Positions 37,601 to 46,318 of a stretch of DNA of 64,000 nucleotides are shown in pieces. The first letter of the stretch is position 1. Each line of letters begins with the position of its first letter. The notes beneath the pieces were generated by a model. The model saw only the letters and a list, made by a program, of their open reading frames with translations, searched no databases and was not told the DNA's origin. Origin of the DNA: Gemmatimonadaceae bacterium (GTDB lineage: Bacteria; Gemmatimonadota; Gemmatimonadetes; Gemmatimonadales; Gemmatimonadaceae); NCBI GenBank assembly GCA_016720905.1, contig JADKJT010000029.1:1-64000 (forward strand), read 5' to 3'. The position numbers and the translations under genes are program-made.

Positions 37601-38617
37601 ATGATTCGCATCTTTCACAACACCACGTATCACTTCCTCAAGCACTGTCGCCTGGCGGCCGGACTCACGGCGGCCTTCATCGCCGCGGGTCTGGTGACGT
37701 ACGTGACTACCGGCGGGCCGAATTACAGCATTGAGTTCACCGGCGGCACGCTGATGCAGGTGCAGTTCAAGCAGAAGCCTGATGTGGCCGTGATCCGTTC
37801 GACACTCGATCAGGCTGGCATTACCGGGGCCGAGATTCAGCAGTTCGGCACGGAGCTGGATTACACCATTCGGGCCCGTGACGAAAAGCAGGTGGAGGCG
37901 CAAGCGGCCGGTGCTGAAGGCATCTCCAAGAAGATCGTCTCGGCATTGACGCAGAAGTACGGTGCGGGAGCGGTCAGTATGGTGCGTACCGAAGCGGTGG
38001 GGCCCAAGGTGGGCAGTGAACTGCGCTCCGGCGCGTTCAAGGCCATGTTGCTCGCCTCGCTGTTCACGCTGATCTACCTCGCGATTCGGTTCGATTGGCG
38101 ATTCGGGCTTGCGGCGGTGCTCTCCACGGCCCACGACATCCTGGTGACGCTCGCGTTCATCAAGTTGCTCAACATCGAAGTTTCGCTGACGGTGGTGGCC
38201 GCCATCCTGACGTTGCTGGGGTATTCGGCGAACGACACCATCATCATCTTCGACCGCGTGCGCGAAAACCTGCGCAAGATGCGAAAGGGTGAATCGCTGC
38301 CCGAGGTGCTCGATCGCTCCATCAACGAAACCTTGCCGCGATCCATCATGACGCATGCCACGACCCTGGCGGCCACGTTGGCGCTGTTGCTGGTGGCCGG
38401 TGAGGTGATTCGCCCGTTCGCGTGGGTGATGGCGTTCGGTGTGTTTGTCGCCACCTTCTCGTCGATCTACGTGGCGGGACCCATTCTGATGTACATCGAG
38501 TCGCGCTATCCGCGTGGCGCCGCGGAAGCGCAGAGTCGGGCCATTCGGGCGGGAACGGATGCCGCTTCGGCCCCCGCGCCGTCGACAGCGCGCGCCGATC
38601 GCGCCAAGGCGCGATAA
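37601..38617 (+). CDS. secF: Protein translocase subunit SecF
   Basis: Partner of SecD. 338 residues. First helix followed by NYSIEFTGGTLMQVQF (FTGG motif); then GPKVGSELRSGAFKAMLLAS, LTLLGYSANDTIIIFDRVRE (conserved D in transmembrane segment 4) and SIMTHATTLAATLALLLVAG. The Ala/Arg-rich C-terminal tail is about 35 residues, unconserved. Seven bases after secD. Confidence 0.95.
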   Translation: MIRIFHNTTYHFLKHCRLAAGLTAAFIAAGLVTYVTTGGPNYSIEFTGGTLMQVQFKQKPDVAVIRSTLDQAGITGAEIQQFGTELDYTIRARDEKQVEAQAAGAEGISKKIVSALTQKYGAGAVSMVRTEAVGPKVGSELRSGAFKAMLLASLFTLIYLAIRFDWRFGLAAVLSTAHDILVTLAFIKLLNIEVSLTVVAAILTLLGYSANDTIIIFDRVRENLRKMRKGESLPEVLDRSINETLPRSIMTHATTLAATLALLLVAGEVIRPFAWVMAFGVFVATFSSIYVAGPILMYIESRYPRGAAEAQSRAIRAGTDAASAPAPSTARADRAKAR

Positions 38618-38654
38618 GGAAACACGTCAACGGCCACGTTCCGCGCGCGTCGTC

Positions 38655-39470
38655 ATGACGGCGTTCGTCGATAGTCACGTGCACTTGGCGGACGTCGCGT
38701 TCGCTGACGATGCGTCGGCAGTGATCGACCGGGCCCGCGCTGCTGGTGCGCGGGCCCTCGTGTGTATCGGGGAGTCGCCGGCCGCCGCCCTGCGCGCGCA
38801 GGCCATCGCCGCGCGGTTCCCCGACTTCGTGTTTCACACCTGTGGGGTGCATCCCTACGACGCCAACACCTATGACGCTGCCAGGGACAACGCGGCAATC
38901 CGGGCCGCGGTCAGCGCGGGGGCCGTGGCGGTGGGGGAGTGCGGACTCGACTACCACTACGATCATGTCACGCCAACGCAGCAGCGACTGGTGTTGGCTG
39001 GGCAGATCGCGCTGGCGGCCGAACTCTCACGTCCGTTGGTGCTGCACACGCGCGAGGCCGAAGAGGACACGCGCGCGGTGTTGCGCGACGCCCACTCGGC
39101 AGGTGTGTGCGGCGTACTGCACTGCTTCACGGGAACCCGGGCGCTGGCCGAAGACGCACTCGCCGCCGGATGGTACATCTCATTCAGCGGCATCGTCACC
39201 TTCAAGTCGTGGACAGGTGATGCCGAGTTGCGGCTCGTACCCGACGACCGCCTGCTTATCGAGTCCGACGCGCCATATTTGGCGCCGGTTCCGTATCGCG
39301 GGAAGCGGAACGAGTCGGCCTATGTCGCGATGACCCTTGCTCGGATTGCGGCCGTGCGCGACACTGAACCGACACGGCTTGGCGCGCAGACGGTTGAGAA
39401 CACGCGCCAGTTGTTCGGTCTCCCCGTGCTCGCGACGGTCCCCCTTCTCGACTCCGACTCCCCACGCTGA
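38655..39470 (+). CDS. tatD: TatD-family metal-dependent deoxyribonuclease
   Basis: TIM-barrel metal hydrolase. 271 residues from ATG 38655. FVDSHVHLADVAF (HxH metal site), AVGECGLDYHYDHV (catalytic Glu), PLVLHTREAEEDT (His), GVLHCFTGTRALAEDAL (HCF) and LLIESDAPYLAPVPYRGKRN (Asp) are all in order, so the active site is complete. TatD enzymes are 3'-5' exonucleases involved in DNA damage response; substrates in this phylum are unknown. Confidence 0.92.
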   Translation: MTAFVDSHVHLADVAFADDASAVIDRARAAGARALVCIGESPAAALRAQAIAARFPDFVFHTCGVHPYDANTYDAARDNAAIRAAVSAGAVAVGECGLDYHYDHVTPTQQRLVLAGQIALAAELSRPLVLHTREAEEDTRAVLRDAHSAGVCGVLHCFTGTRALAEDALAAGWYISFSGIVTFKSWTGDAELRLVPDDRLLIESDAPYLAPVPYRGKRNESAYVAMTLARIAAVRDTEPTRLGAQTVENTRQLFGLPVLATVPLLDSDSPR

Positions 39471-39474
39471 TTCC

Positions 39475-39858
39475 ATGTCCGTTCAGACCATTCACACCGA
39501 CCACGCGCCCAAGGCGATCGGCCCCTACGCACAGGCGGTACGGGCCAACGGATTCCTCTTCACGGCCGGGCAGATCGCCCTCGATCCCCAGACGATGGAA
39601 GTGGTGCCGGGCGACGTGGCGGCACAGACCGAGCAAGTACTCTCGAATTTGACGGCCGTGCTCGAAGCCGCCGGCACCGGATGGGCGCACGTGGTGAAGA
39701 CGACGGTGTTCCTTCGCGACATGGCCGACTTCACGGCGGTCAATGCGGTGTACGCACGGGTGCTCGGTGACGCCCGGCCTGCCCGTTCGACCGTCGCCGT
39801 GTTCGGACTGCCGCGGGATGTGCGCGTCGAGATCGAAGCCGTCGCGTCAATTCCGTGA
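39475..39858 (+). CDS. ridA: RidA-family enamine/imine deaminase
   Basis: Destroys reactive enamines such as 2-aminoacrylate made by PLP enzymes. 127 residues. KAIGPYAQAVRANGFLFTAG, ALDPQTMEVVPGDVAAQTEQ, TTVFLRDMADFTAVNAVY, RPARSTVAVFGLPRDVRVEI. The conserved Arg in ARST and the C-terminal Glu of VEIEAVA are present, so it should be active. Four bases after tatD. Confidence 0.94.
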   Translation: MSVQTIHTDHAPKAIGPYAQAVRANGFLFTAGQIALDPQTMEVVPGDVAAQTEQVLSNLTAVLEAAGTGWAHVVKTTVFLRDMADFTAVNAVYARVLGDARPARSTVAVFGLPRDVRVEIEAVASIP

Positions 39859-39908
39859 CCAGGAGGGGGGGGCGCGCCTTTTCACGCCACGCGGGGTATG
39901 TGCGTCGC

Positions 39909-40493
39909 ATGCGGACCTTTCTGACGCGACTGGCTCTGGTAAGCCTGTGTGGCGCCGTGGCCAGTGCTCCAGCCCGCGCACAAGGGGCCGGCGACACCAC
40001 CGTCGCCCCCCCCAAGCCGCGCGCCGCGGCCCGTCCGGCGCCGCGTGGCGTAACACGGCTGTCACCACCCCTCACCCCGCGCCGCGCATTCCTGTACTCG
40101 TTCATGCTGCCGGGGTTCGGGCAATCGCGGCTCGATCGCGGGACGTCGGGTGCACTGTTTGCCAGCGTAGAACTGGCCGCGATTGCGATGGTGCGCCGCA
40201 GTTCCTCTGATCTTCGCGAGGTGCGCCGGTATCGCGTTGACACCCTCCCCTCCGATTTCACCGTAACGGGTGAAACGCTTACGAAATCCGGGATCTTCAC
40301 GAATCGCTACTCGGCCGATCTTGAGAAGACACGACAGTTGCATGTCGAGGATTGGCTGGCCGTCGTTGCCTTCAACCATCTGTTTGCTGGCGCGGACGCG
40401 TTCGTCGCGGCACAACTATGGGACGTGCCCGTGTCGCTGTCGGCGATACCGCGCGCCGGTGGCGCCACCGTCATCGCGACGCTGCATTGGTGA
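39909..40493 (+). CDS. Small exported/membrane protein with PGxGQ motif (DUF5683-like)
   Basis: 194 residues from ATG 39909 with a signal peptide (FLTRLALVSLCGAVASAPAR, then AQG). After a Pro/Ala-rich segment comes RRAFLYSFMLPGFGQSRLD, where PGFGQ in a hydrophobic helix resembles DUF5683-type proteins, then a second hydrophobic helix. The rest is not recognised. A second protein with the same PGxGQ core lies at 55893-56873. An in-frame start at 39855 would precede the signal peptide and is less likely. Confidence 0.6.
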   Translation: MRTFLTRLALVSLCGAVASAPARAQGAGDTTVAPPKPRAAARPAPRGVTRLSPPLTPRRAFLYSFMLPGFGQSRLDRGTSGALFASVELAAIAMVRRSSSDLREVRRYRVDTLPSDFTVTGETLTKSGIFTNRYSADLEKTRQLHVEDWLAVVAFNHLFAGADAFVAAQLWDVPVSLSAIPRAGGATVIATLHW

Positions 40494-40512
40494 GGTCGCG
40501 ATCAGCGGTACC

Positions 40513-41325
40513 GTGGACATAACGGGTGCCGATGCCCCCATCGGAGTATTTGACTCCGGCCTTGGTGGGCTGACGGTAGTGCGCGCCTTGCGCGCGCGCC
40601 TCCCGCATGAGTCGCTCATTTACGTGGGTGACACCGCGCGCGTGCCCTATGGACCCAAGAGCCCTGACACCGTGCGCCAGTATGCGACGCAAATCGCGCA
40701 ATGGCTGTCCGGTGAGGGTGTGAAGGCGATTGTGGTCGCGTGCAACACGGCCACGGCGCATGCCTTGACGCATCTGCAATCGGTCATGACAGTGCCGGTG
40801 ATCGGTGTCGTCGCTCCGGGTGCGCGCGCCGCGGTGTCGGCCACGAGGGGTGGACCGATCGGTGTGATCGGCACGACCGGCACCATCAACTCGGGTGCGT
40901 ACGAGCAGGCCATCCGTGCCATCGCGCCGGCCATGGTCGTGGTCGGCAGGGCCTGCCCGTTGTTCGTTCCGCTGGTGGAAGAAGGATGGATGGATCATCC
41001 GGCGACGCGGCTGATTGTGCGCGAGTATTTGGCCCCGCTGGCCGACTCGCACATTGACACGCTGGTGCTGGGGTGCACCCACTATCCGCTGCTGGCACCC
41101 GTCATCGCTGAGGCGGTCGGACCTGGCGTCCGACTCATTGACAGCGCCGAGGAAACTGCGCTGGAAATCCATCGGGTCCTCGCCTCTGCACGACTGCTGA
41201 ACCGGGCGCCTGCTGAACCACAGGTTCGGTTTGTGGCATCAGACGCCGCGGACCGATTCCTCGCGCTCGGACGACGGTTTCTCGACGACACGATGGCCCA
41301 CGTTGAGCACGTCTCCTTCCCCTGA
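40513..41325 (+). CDS. murI: Glutamate racemase
   Basis: Makes D-glutamate for peptidoglycan. 270 residues from the GTG at 40513. IGVFDSGLGGLTVVRALRAR, IYVGDTARVPYGPKSPDTV and VVACNTATAHAL (first catalytic Cys) are present, then VLGCTHYPLLAPVI (second catalytic Cys with His). Substrate-binding TTGTI is present too. The last 87 bases overlap lpxH, which runs the other way. Confidence 0.93.
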   Translation: MDITGADAPIGVFDSGLGGLTVVRALRARLPHESLIYVGDTARVPYGPKSPDTVRQYATQIAQWLSGEGVKAIVVACNTATAHALTHLQSVMTVPVIGVVAPGARAAVSATRGGPIGVIGTTGTINSGAYEQAIRAIAPAMVVVGRACPLFVPLVEEGWMDHPATRLIVREYLAPLADSHIDTLVLGCTHYPLLAPVIAEAVGPGVRLIDSAEETALEIHRVLASARLLNRAPAEPQVRFVASDAADRFLALGRRFLDDTMAHVEHVSFP

Positions 41326-42042
41326 ACCGGTCCAGACCGCGCGCGTGATTGAACGGTCGTCGATTCGCAGGAATTGGCGGTCCAGATACCAGGCGCCGGC
41401 ATTGGCGTACCAGCCGCGTCCAACCGGTTGCAGTGTCGGGACGTGCGAATGGCCGTGAATCACGAGTTGCGGTCCATCCACGGATTCGAGCGAAGGGGTC
41501 GCGATCGCCAGCAGTCCGCGCCCTTCGTCACCGGCGCGCCGATGACGACTGGTATCCGACGACGACACAGCGACCCGTGTCGCGAAGTCTGGATGAAGCC
41601 AGCCAAATGCCCTGATCGACAACGGATGGCGCAGCACGGTGCGAAGTCGGCGATAGGGCGCATCTTCCTTGAGACGCAACCCGTCCCCGTGGGCCAGCAG
41701 CACGGGCCATTCGCCAATCTGATCACGCCACGGTTCGAGGGTGTAGTGCACACCGGTCTCGGCCATCAGGGCATCCCCACCCCAACAGTCGTGATTGCCG
41801 CCAATCCAGAGGACCTCCACGCCGGCATCACGCAGATCGGCAATGGCCGCCAGTACCCGGAATCCGCGACGAGGCATGGCCTCGCGCCATGCGAACCAGA
41901 AGTCGAAGAGATCGCCCATGATGACGAGCGAACGGGCCCTGGCCGGCAGCGCTCGCAGGAAGTCCAGCAGCGCGCGTTCGGCCTCGGGCGTGGCGACGCC
42001 AAGGTGGGCGTCGCCGATCACGTAGCACGGAGTGGGAAGCAC
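41239..42042 (-). CDS. lpxH: UDP-2,3-diacylglucosamine diphosphatase LpxH-like
   Basis: Calcineurin-like phosphoesterase that cleaves UDP-2,3-diacylglucosamine to lipid X in lipid A synthesis. 267 residues. Metal-site motifs are VIGDAHLG (D and H), IMGDLFDFWFAW, IGGNHDCWGGD, LLAHGDGL and VIHGHSHVPT; the aromatic FDFWF is typical of LpxH over general phosphodiesterases. It is convergent with murI, overlapping by 87 bases. Other Lpx genes are outside this window. Confidence 0.85.
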   Translation of the reverse strand: MLPTPCYVIGDAHLGVATPEAERALLDFLRALPARARSLVIMGDLFDFWFAWREAMPRRGFRVLAAIADLRDAGVEVLWIGGNHDCWGGDALMAETGVHYTLEPWRDQIGEWPVLLAHGDGLRLKEDAPYRRLRTVLRHPLSIRAFGWLHPDFATRVAVSSSDTSRHRRAGDEGRGLLAIATPSLESVDGPQLVIHGHSHVPTLQPVGRGWYANAGAWYLDRQFLRIDDRSITRAVWTGSGEGDVLNVGHRVVEKPSSEREESVRGV

Positions 42043-42126
42043 GTCGGCAGTCTAACGTGTGGCGCTTCGGGCGACAAACTCCCCCGCGTGCCTTGAGTGG
42101 ACCCGGTAGGTCCGACATCTTCCACC

Positions 42127-42561
42127 ATGCCTCTGGAATCCGTATCCGAGTTCCGCGTGCGTTATGCGGAGACCGATCAGATGGGTGTGGTGTATCACGC
42201 CAACTATCTGATCTGGTGTGAAATCGGTCGCACGGACTTCATCCGCGCCCTCGGGACGACGTACGCCCAACTGGAGCGTGACGGGGTGCTGCTGGCGGTC
42301 TCGGACGCCGCGCTGCGCTTTCATGCTTCCGCTCGCTATGATGACCCCATACGCGTGTACACCCGATTGACGGACGCGCGCTCTCGGGCGCTGACGTTTT
42401 CCTATCGCATTGTTCGGGCCGACACCGATGCGCTGCTGGTGTCCGGTACCACGGGACTTGTGTCGCTCGATGCGAGCGGACGGCTGGTGGCGTTGCCGGC
42501 AACAATGCGCCGCATGCTTGAAGCGGTCCTCACGACTGACCTGACCGGAGTGACGGCATGA
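42127..42561 (+). CDS. Hot-dog fold acyl-CoA thioesterase (YbgC/4-HBA-CoA type)
   Basis: 144 residues from ATG 42127; an upstream GTG at 42097 is possible. FRVRYAETDQMGVVYHANYL is the YbgC/YbaW signature with catalytic Asp (ETDxMG) and the following HANY. LRFHASARYDDPIRVYTRLT matches the second strand. Tol-Pal proteins, the usual neighbours of ybgC, are absent. It overlaps the HEAT-cyclophilin gene by four bases. Confidence 0.85.
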   Translation: MPLESVSEFRVRYAETDQMGVVYHANYLIWCEIGRTDFIRALGTTYAQLERDGVLLAVSDAALRFHASARYDDPIRVYTRLTDARSRALTFSYRIVRADTDALLVSGTTGLVSLDASGRLVALPATMRRMLEAVLTTDLTGVTA

Positions 42562-44612
42562 CGGGGCGACTACACGAGGTCTATGCACGGCGCCGAGTCG
42601 CGTCGGTCGTCCTGTTGACGGCGTGGATTTTCGCGGCGTGTTCGTCACGTGGCGTCGTCGGCCGACCGGCTGCGGATCAGGGGACCGCGCTGGACGCGCG
42701 ATTGCTGCAGACGCTGGACACCCGTGTTGGTGATACCACGGTGGTCGATGCGGCGCTGCGTGACGTGGACGGGGCACGTCGCGCCCGCGGTGTGCTCGCG
42801 GTGGGTCAGCTCAAACTCCGGAGTCGCTACGAAAGCGTGCGGCGCCTCTTGGTTGACGCGGATACGCTGGTCGCTGCCAATGCCGCTTATGCACTCGGCA
42901 TCGCCAGGGACACGGGAGGGGTCTCCGCGCTCGCTCGGGCCGTCGCGGGTGCACCTGAGGCCGTGGCGCGCGAGGCCGCGTGGGCGCTGGGGGAAATCGG
43001 TGAGCCCGCGCGGGCGGTGGTCACCATCGCCTTGGGCGAGGGTGTCTCGAAACCGTTGTCGACCAGCACCGCCGCGCAGCGGGGGGCGGCCGTGCGTGCG
43101 GCGCTGGTGCTGGCGACCGTGAAGCTCCGCCCTGTTCCGGTCGCCACGATTGTGCCGTGGCTTGCCGATGGCGCGACGGAATCGGTGCGCGCTGCCGCGT
43201 ATGTGATCGGGCGCCAGCGACTGGCGGCTGGCGTGCGGGCGCTGGTCGCGGTTCGCGCTGCCGCCGATGACGAGACGCGGCAACATGTGGCGCGCGGACT
43301 CGCGAAGACGGCAGCGGGGGACTCCCTGGCGGTGCTGGCGCGCGGTGCGCTCACGACGCTGCTTGCGGATCCCAGTGCCCGGGTCCGCATGAACGCCGTC
43401 CGTAGCGTCGCGTCGTATGGCCCCGCGTCTGCACGCGAAGTGGAGCGCGCCATGGGCGATGCGGACGCGAATGTTCGAGTGGCTGCGTCAGAGGGAGTTT
43501 CGGCCGTCTTCCTGCGGGATACCGCCGCTTGGCGTCGCGCGTGGAATCGCGATACCACATACCGCGTCCGACAGCAGGTGCTGTCGGGCGCGCGCGCGGC
43601 CGGAGTGACCGCGCTGGCAACAAATGAAGCCGAGTGGACACGGCATCCCGATTGGCGTCGGCGTGCGGCGGCGCTTGATGCGCGTGCGGCGGATGAGAAA
43701 GCCGATCGCCTCGCGCTTGCCCGGGAATTTGCGCGAGATGCTGACGCGCGGGTGCGCGCGAGCGCACTGGCCGTCATTCCGGCCACCGGCGGCGACAGCG
43801 CGGTCCGCGGGCTGATCGTGACGGCGCTCGCCGACGCCGACATGCAAGTCCGGGCGGCGGCGCTCGGCGTGCTGGCGCGTCGCGCACGCATCGACGATCT
43901 GGATCTGGCGTTCACGGCGCACTCGCGCGCCGTGAACGACCCCGACAGCGATGCCCGCGTGGCCGCGCTGCGGGTGATCGCCGTTGTGTGGGGTCGTGAT
44001 AGCCTCCGCATCGATGCGGCGCAGCGACAGCGGCTGTCGGCATTTTCGGGAGCGGGATCGACGGCAGAACGACGCGTGGTGTCCGGCGTGACGCCGATGG
44101 CAACGTGGGCCCGCGCCGAGCCCGCCGTCGCGTCCCGTCCGATTGGCGACTACGAGCGCCTGGTGCGGCAATGGCTTGTTCCCGGTGCGCGTCAGCCACG
44201 CGCGGTGATCCACACCGAGCGGGGTGACATCACGCTCGAACTGTTCGGCGCCGATGCGCCGCTCGTGGTTGAGGCCTTCCTGCGGCTCGCGTCAAGCGGA
44301 TACTACCGCAACACGATGTTCCACCGTGTGGTGCCCAATTTCGTCGCACAGGACGGCGACGGGCGTGGTGACGGCAGTGGCGGCCCGGGCTTCGCGCTGC
44401 GCGAGAGCTACTCTCGACGGCGTCATGATCGGGGAGCACTGGGGCTGGCGACCTCGGGCCCGGACACCGGCGGGAGTCAGTACTACCTGTGCCACTCGTC
44501 ACAGCCGCATCTCGACGGCGGCTACACGGTGTTTGGTCGTATCGTCGACGGCTTCGAGGTGCTCGATCGCATTGTGCAGGGCGATCGCATGCAGCGCATC
44601 GAGGTGCGATGA
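42558..44612 (+). CDS. Lipoprotein with HEAT repeats fused to a cyclophilin-type peptidyl-prolyl isomerase
   Basis: 684 residues. The lipoprotein signal VVLLTAWIFAACSS has a good lipobox (FAAC), so it is anchored in an outer or inner membrane facing the periplasm. Residues about 60-520 are alpha-helical HEAT repeats of about 30 residues, rich in Ala/Arg with repeated VRAAAxx/RVRAS patterns. Residues about 545-684 are a cyclophilin domain: VIHTERGDITLELFG, the catalytic Arg in MFHRVVPNFVAQDGDG, then GSQYYLCHSSQPHLDGGY and GFEVLDRI. The usual cyclosporin-contact Trp is His. It is probably a periplasmic chaperone; partners unknown. Confidence 0.87.
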   Translation: MTGRLHEVYARRRVASVVLLTAWIFAACSSRGVVGRPAADQGTALDARLLQTLDTRVGDTTVVDAALRDVDGARRARGVLAVGQLKLRSRYESVRRLLVDADTLVAANAAYALGIARDTGGVSALARAVAGAPEAVAREAAWALGEIGEPARAVVTIALGEGVSKPLSTSTAAQRGAAVRAALVLATVKLRPVPVATIVPWLADGATESVRAAAYVIGRQRLAAGVRALVAVRAAADDETRQHVARGLAKTAAGDSLAVLARGALTTLLADPSARVRMNAVRSVASYGPASAREVERAMGDADANVRVAASEGVSAVFLRDTAAWRRAWNRDTTYRVRQQVLSGARAAGVTALATNEAEWTRHPDWRRRAAALDARAADEKADRLALAREFARDADARVRASALAVIPATGGDSAVRGLIVTALADADMQVRAAALGVLARRARIDDLDLAFTAHSRAVNDPDSDARVAALRVIAVVWGRDSLRIDAAQRQRLSAFSGAGSTAERRVVSGVTPMATWARAEPAVASRPIGDYERLVRQWLVPGARQPRAVIHTERGDITLELFGADAPLVVEAFLRLASSGYYRNTMFHRVVPNFVAQDGDGRGDGSGGPGFALRESYSRRRHDRGALGLATSGPDTGGSQYYLCHSSQPHLDGGYTVFGRIVDGFEVLDRIVQGDRMQRIEVR

Positions 44613-45346
44613 CCCCACGCGTGGTTGTGCCGTTCGGATCATCGCGGGAGACCTGGCGCGCGCTGGCATATGCGCGGGCGTATGCGCTGCCACTGGCGCT
44701 GACAACGGGCATGCTCGCCTGCGCGCCAACCGTGCGTCCACTCCGAGGCACGCCGTCGGCATCCGCGCTGCCGCCGACGGCGTTGCCGGAGAAGCCGCAG
44801 CAGCTACGATTCACCTGGAGCTACAAGGATGAAACGTTCGACGCGAACGGCGAAGGCGTTGTGCGGGTCATGTCGCCGGATCGTGCACGACTCGATTTCT
44901 TCCTGCGCAATGGCATGGCGGGCGGGTATGCCATTCTTGTGGGCGATTCACTGACCGTTCCCGGCATCGACCTTGTGCGTCGTTTTCTGCCGCCGGTGCC
45001 ATTGCTCTGGGCCACGTTGGGTCGACTCGCTGTAGCCGGCACCCGCGACACGATCGTGCGGGTTGACGGCGACTCGCTGCGCGCCGATCTCGGGATCCTG
45101 CGCGGTGGCGACGCCTCGAAAGCCGACGGTCGCGCGTGGCGCACCACCTTCGCCGGCAAGGAGCTGGTGCGGGTGGACCGCATCGAGGGCGGCAAGATCC
45201 TCGAATGGGTGACGCGGCAGAAGGGACCCACGGGGCTGTGGGAACTGCGATATGTTCATGAGCGGGCGCATCGCAGCCTCCGCATTGCGGTCAACGATAC
45301 GCTTACCGTCGAGGGATTCGATGACGCCATCTGGCGCCGTCCGTAG
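44609..45346 (+). CDS. Putative LolA/LolB-like (DUF4292-type) lipoprotein
   Basis: 245 residues. Hydrophobic N-terminus ending TGMLACAP gives a lipobox LAC. The rest is beta-rich (QLRFTWSYKDETFDANGEGV, then VVRVMSPDRARLDFFL) and resembles the half-barrel of outer-membrane lipoprotein carriers, but I cannot name the family firmly. It overlaps the HEAT-cyclophilin gene by four bases and lptE by 26, so the three envelope proteins are co-translated. Confidence 0.6.
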   Translation: MTPRVVVPFGSSRETWRALAYARAYALPLALTTGMLACAPTVRPLRGTPSASALPPTALPEKPQQLRFTWSYKDETFDANGEGVVRVMSPDRARLDFFLRNGMAGGYAILVGDSLTVPGIDLVRRFLPPVPLLWATLGRLAVAGTRDTIVRVDGDSLRADLGILRGGDASKADGRAWRTTFAGKELVRVDRIEGGKILEWVTRQKGPTGLWELRYVHERAHRSLRIAVNDTLTVEGFDDAIWRRP

Positions 45347-45836
45347 TCTGCGTCGCCTGTTGCTGGTGACCCCGCTGTTGGTGTCCGGTTGCCTCTACGG
45401 ATTTTCCGGCGGCGGTGGATTGCCGCGCAATTTGCGGTCGGTGGCCGTGCAGCCATTCGACAATCAAACGGCATCGTCCGATGTGCAGCGCGAACTGCTG
45501 GACGAGGTGCGCAAGGGGATGCGCGATCGCCTGAGTCTGCGCGAGGCGCGGGAAGACAAGGCCGATATCGTGGTGAAGGGCACCATCGTGCGGTACGAAG
45601 TTGATCTGCCGGCGGGCGTCAGCGCCGATCCTCGGCAAACAACCTCGACGCGTCGGCGGCTGCAGCTCGTGATCGATATCGAGATTCTCGACCAGACCAC
45701 CGGGCGTTCGCTGTACACGCGGAAGGGGGTGTCCAGCGAGGGCCAGTATCCGGAGGGCGGTGAAGCGACCGGGCGGCGCAGCGCCATCGAGACCTTGGTC
45801 ACGCAAGTGGTCGAAGGCATGCAGTCGCAATGGTGA
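45321..45836 (+). CDS. lptE: LPS-assembly lipoprotein LptE
   Basis: Plugs the LptD barrel that inserts LPS in the outer membrane. 171 residues from ATG 45321; lipobox LVSGC in VTPLLVSGCLYGFSGGG. Family pattern: CLYGF then LPRNLRSVAVQPFDNQT, then ADIVVKGTIVRYEVDLP. LptE-type proteins are poorly conserved; the assignment rests on this pattern and on adjacent envelope genes. It overlaps the previous gene. Confidence 0.75.
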   Translation: MTPSGAVRSLRRLLLVTPLLVSGCLYGFSGGGGLPRNLRSVAVQPFDNQTASSDVQRELLDEVRKGMRDRLSLREAREDKADIVVKGTIVRYEVDLPAGVSADPRQTTSTRRRLQLVIDIEILDQTTGRSLYTRKGVSSEGQYPEGGEATGRRSAIETLVTQVVEGMQSQW

Positions 45837-46318
45837 CGTCCGGGCAACCCCGCGCGCCAGCGACGAAGGTGATGGACTGGGCCACCGCGCGCGAATGGCG
45901 TTTGCTGGTAGAGGGCCCGGTGGTCTTTACCAATGGCGTATTCGATCTGTTGCATCCCGGTCACGTGGATGTGCTGTATGGCGCACGGCGTGAGGGGGCC
46001 GCGCTCATCGTCGGCATCAACAGCGACGCCTCCGTGCGTCGCCTCAAGGGGCCCACGCGTCCCGTGCGTGCCACCGCCGCGCGCGCGTACGTGCTGGCCG
46101 CGTTGGAAATGGTCGATGCGGTGGTGGTCTTCGACGAGGACACGCCTCGGGAACTCGTCGCCGCACTTGATCCCGACGTCATCGTCAAAGGCGGCGACTA
46201 TGCGCCCGACACCATCGTGGGCGCGGCACACGTGATGGCGCGCGGCGGACGGGTCGTGGTTATTCCGCTCACCGAAGGACAATCCACCACTTCCATCATC
46301 GAGAGACTGCGTGGCTGA
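45830..46318 (+). CDS. D-glycero-beta-D-manno-heptose 1-phosphate adenylyltransferase (HldE C-terminal type)
   Basis: Activates heptose-1-phosphate to ADP-heptose for the LPS core. 162 residues. Cytidylyltransferase-like site VVFTNGVFDLLHPGHVDVL (HPGH); then RLKGPTRPVRATAARAYVLA and PDVIVKGGDYAP. Stand-alone, without the kinase domain, so a separate HldA-type kinase is expected elsewhere. Overlaps lptE by seven bases; rph follows with an eight-base overlap. Confidence 0.88.
   Translation: MVTSGQPRAPATKVMDWATAREWRLLVEGPVVFTNGVFDLLHPGHVDVLYGARREGAALIVGINSDASVRRLKGPTRPVRATAARAYVLAALEMVDAVVVFDEDTPRELVAALDPDVIVKGGDYAPDTIVGAAHVMARGGRVVVIPLTEGQSTTSIIERLRG

Noticed and set aside
35710..37611. 633-residue minus-strand frame across secD
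   Set aside because: Codon-bias shadow of secD; no recognisable protein and no ribosome site.
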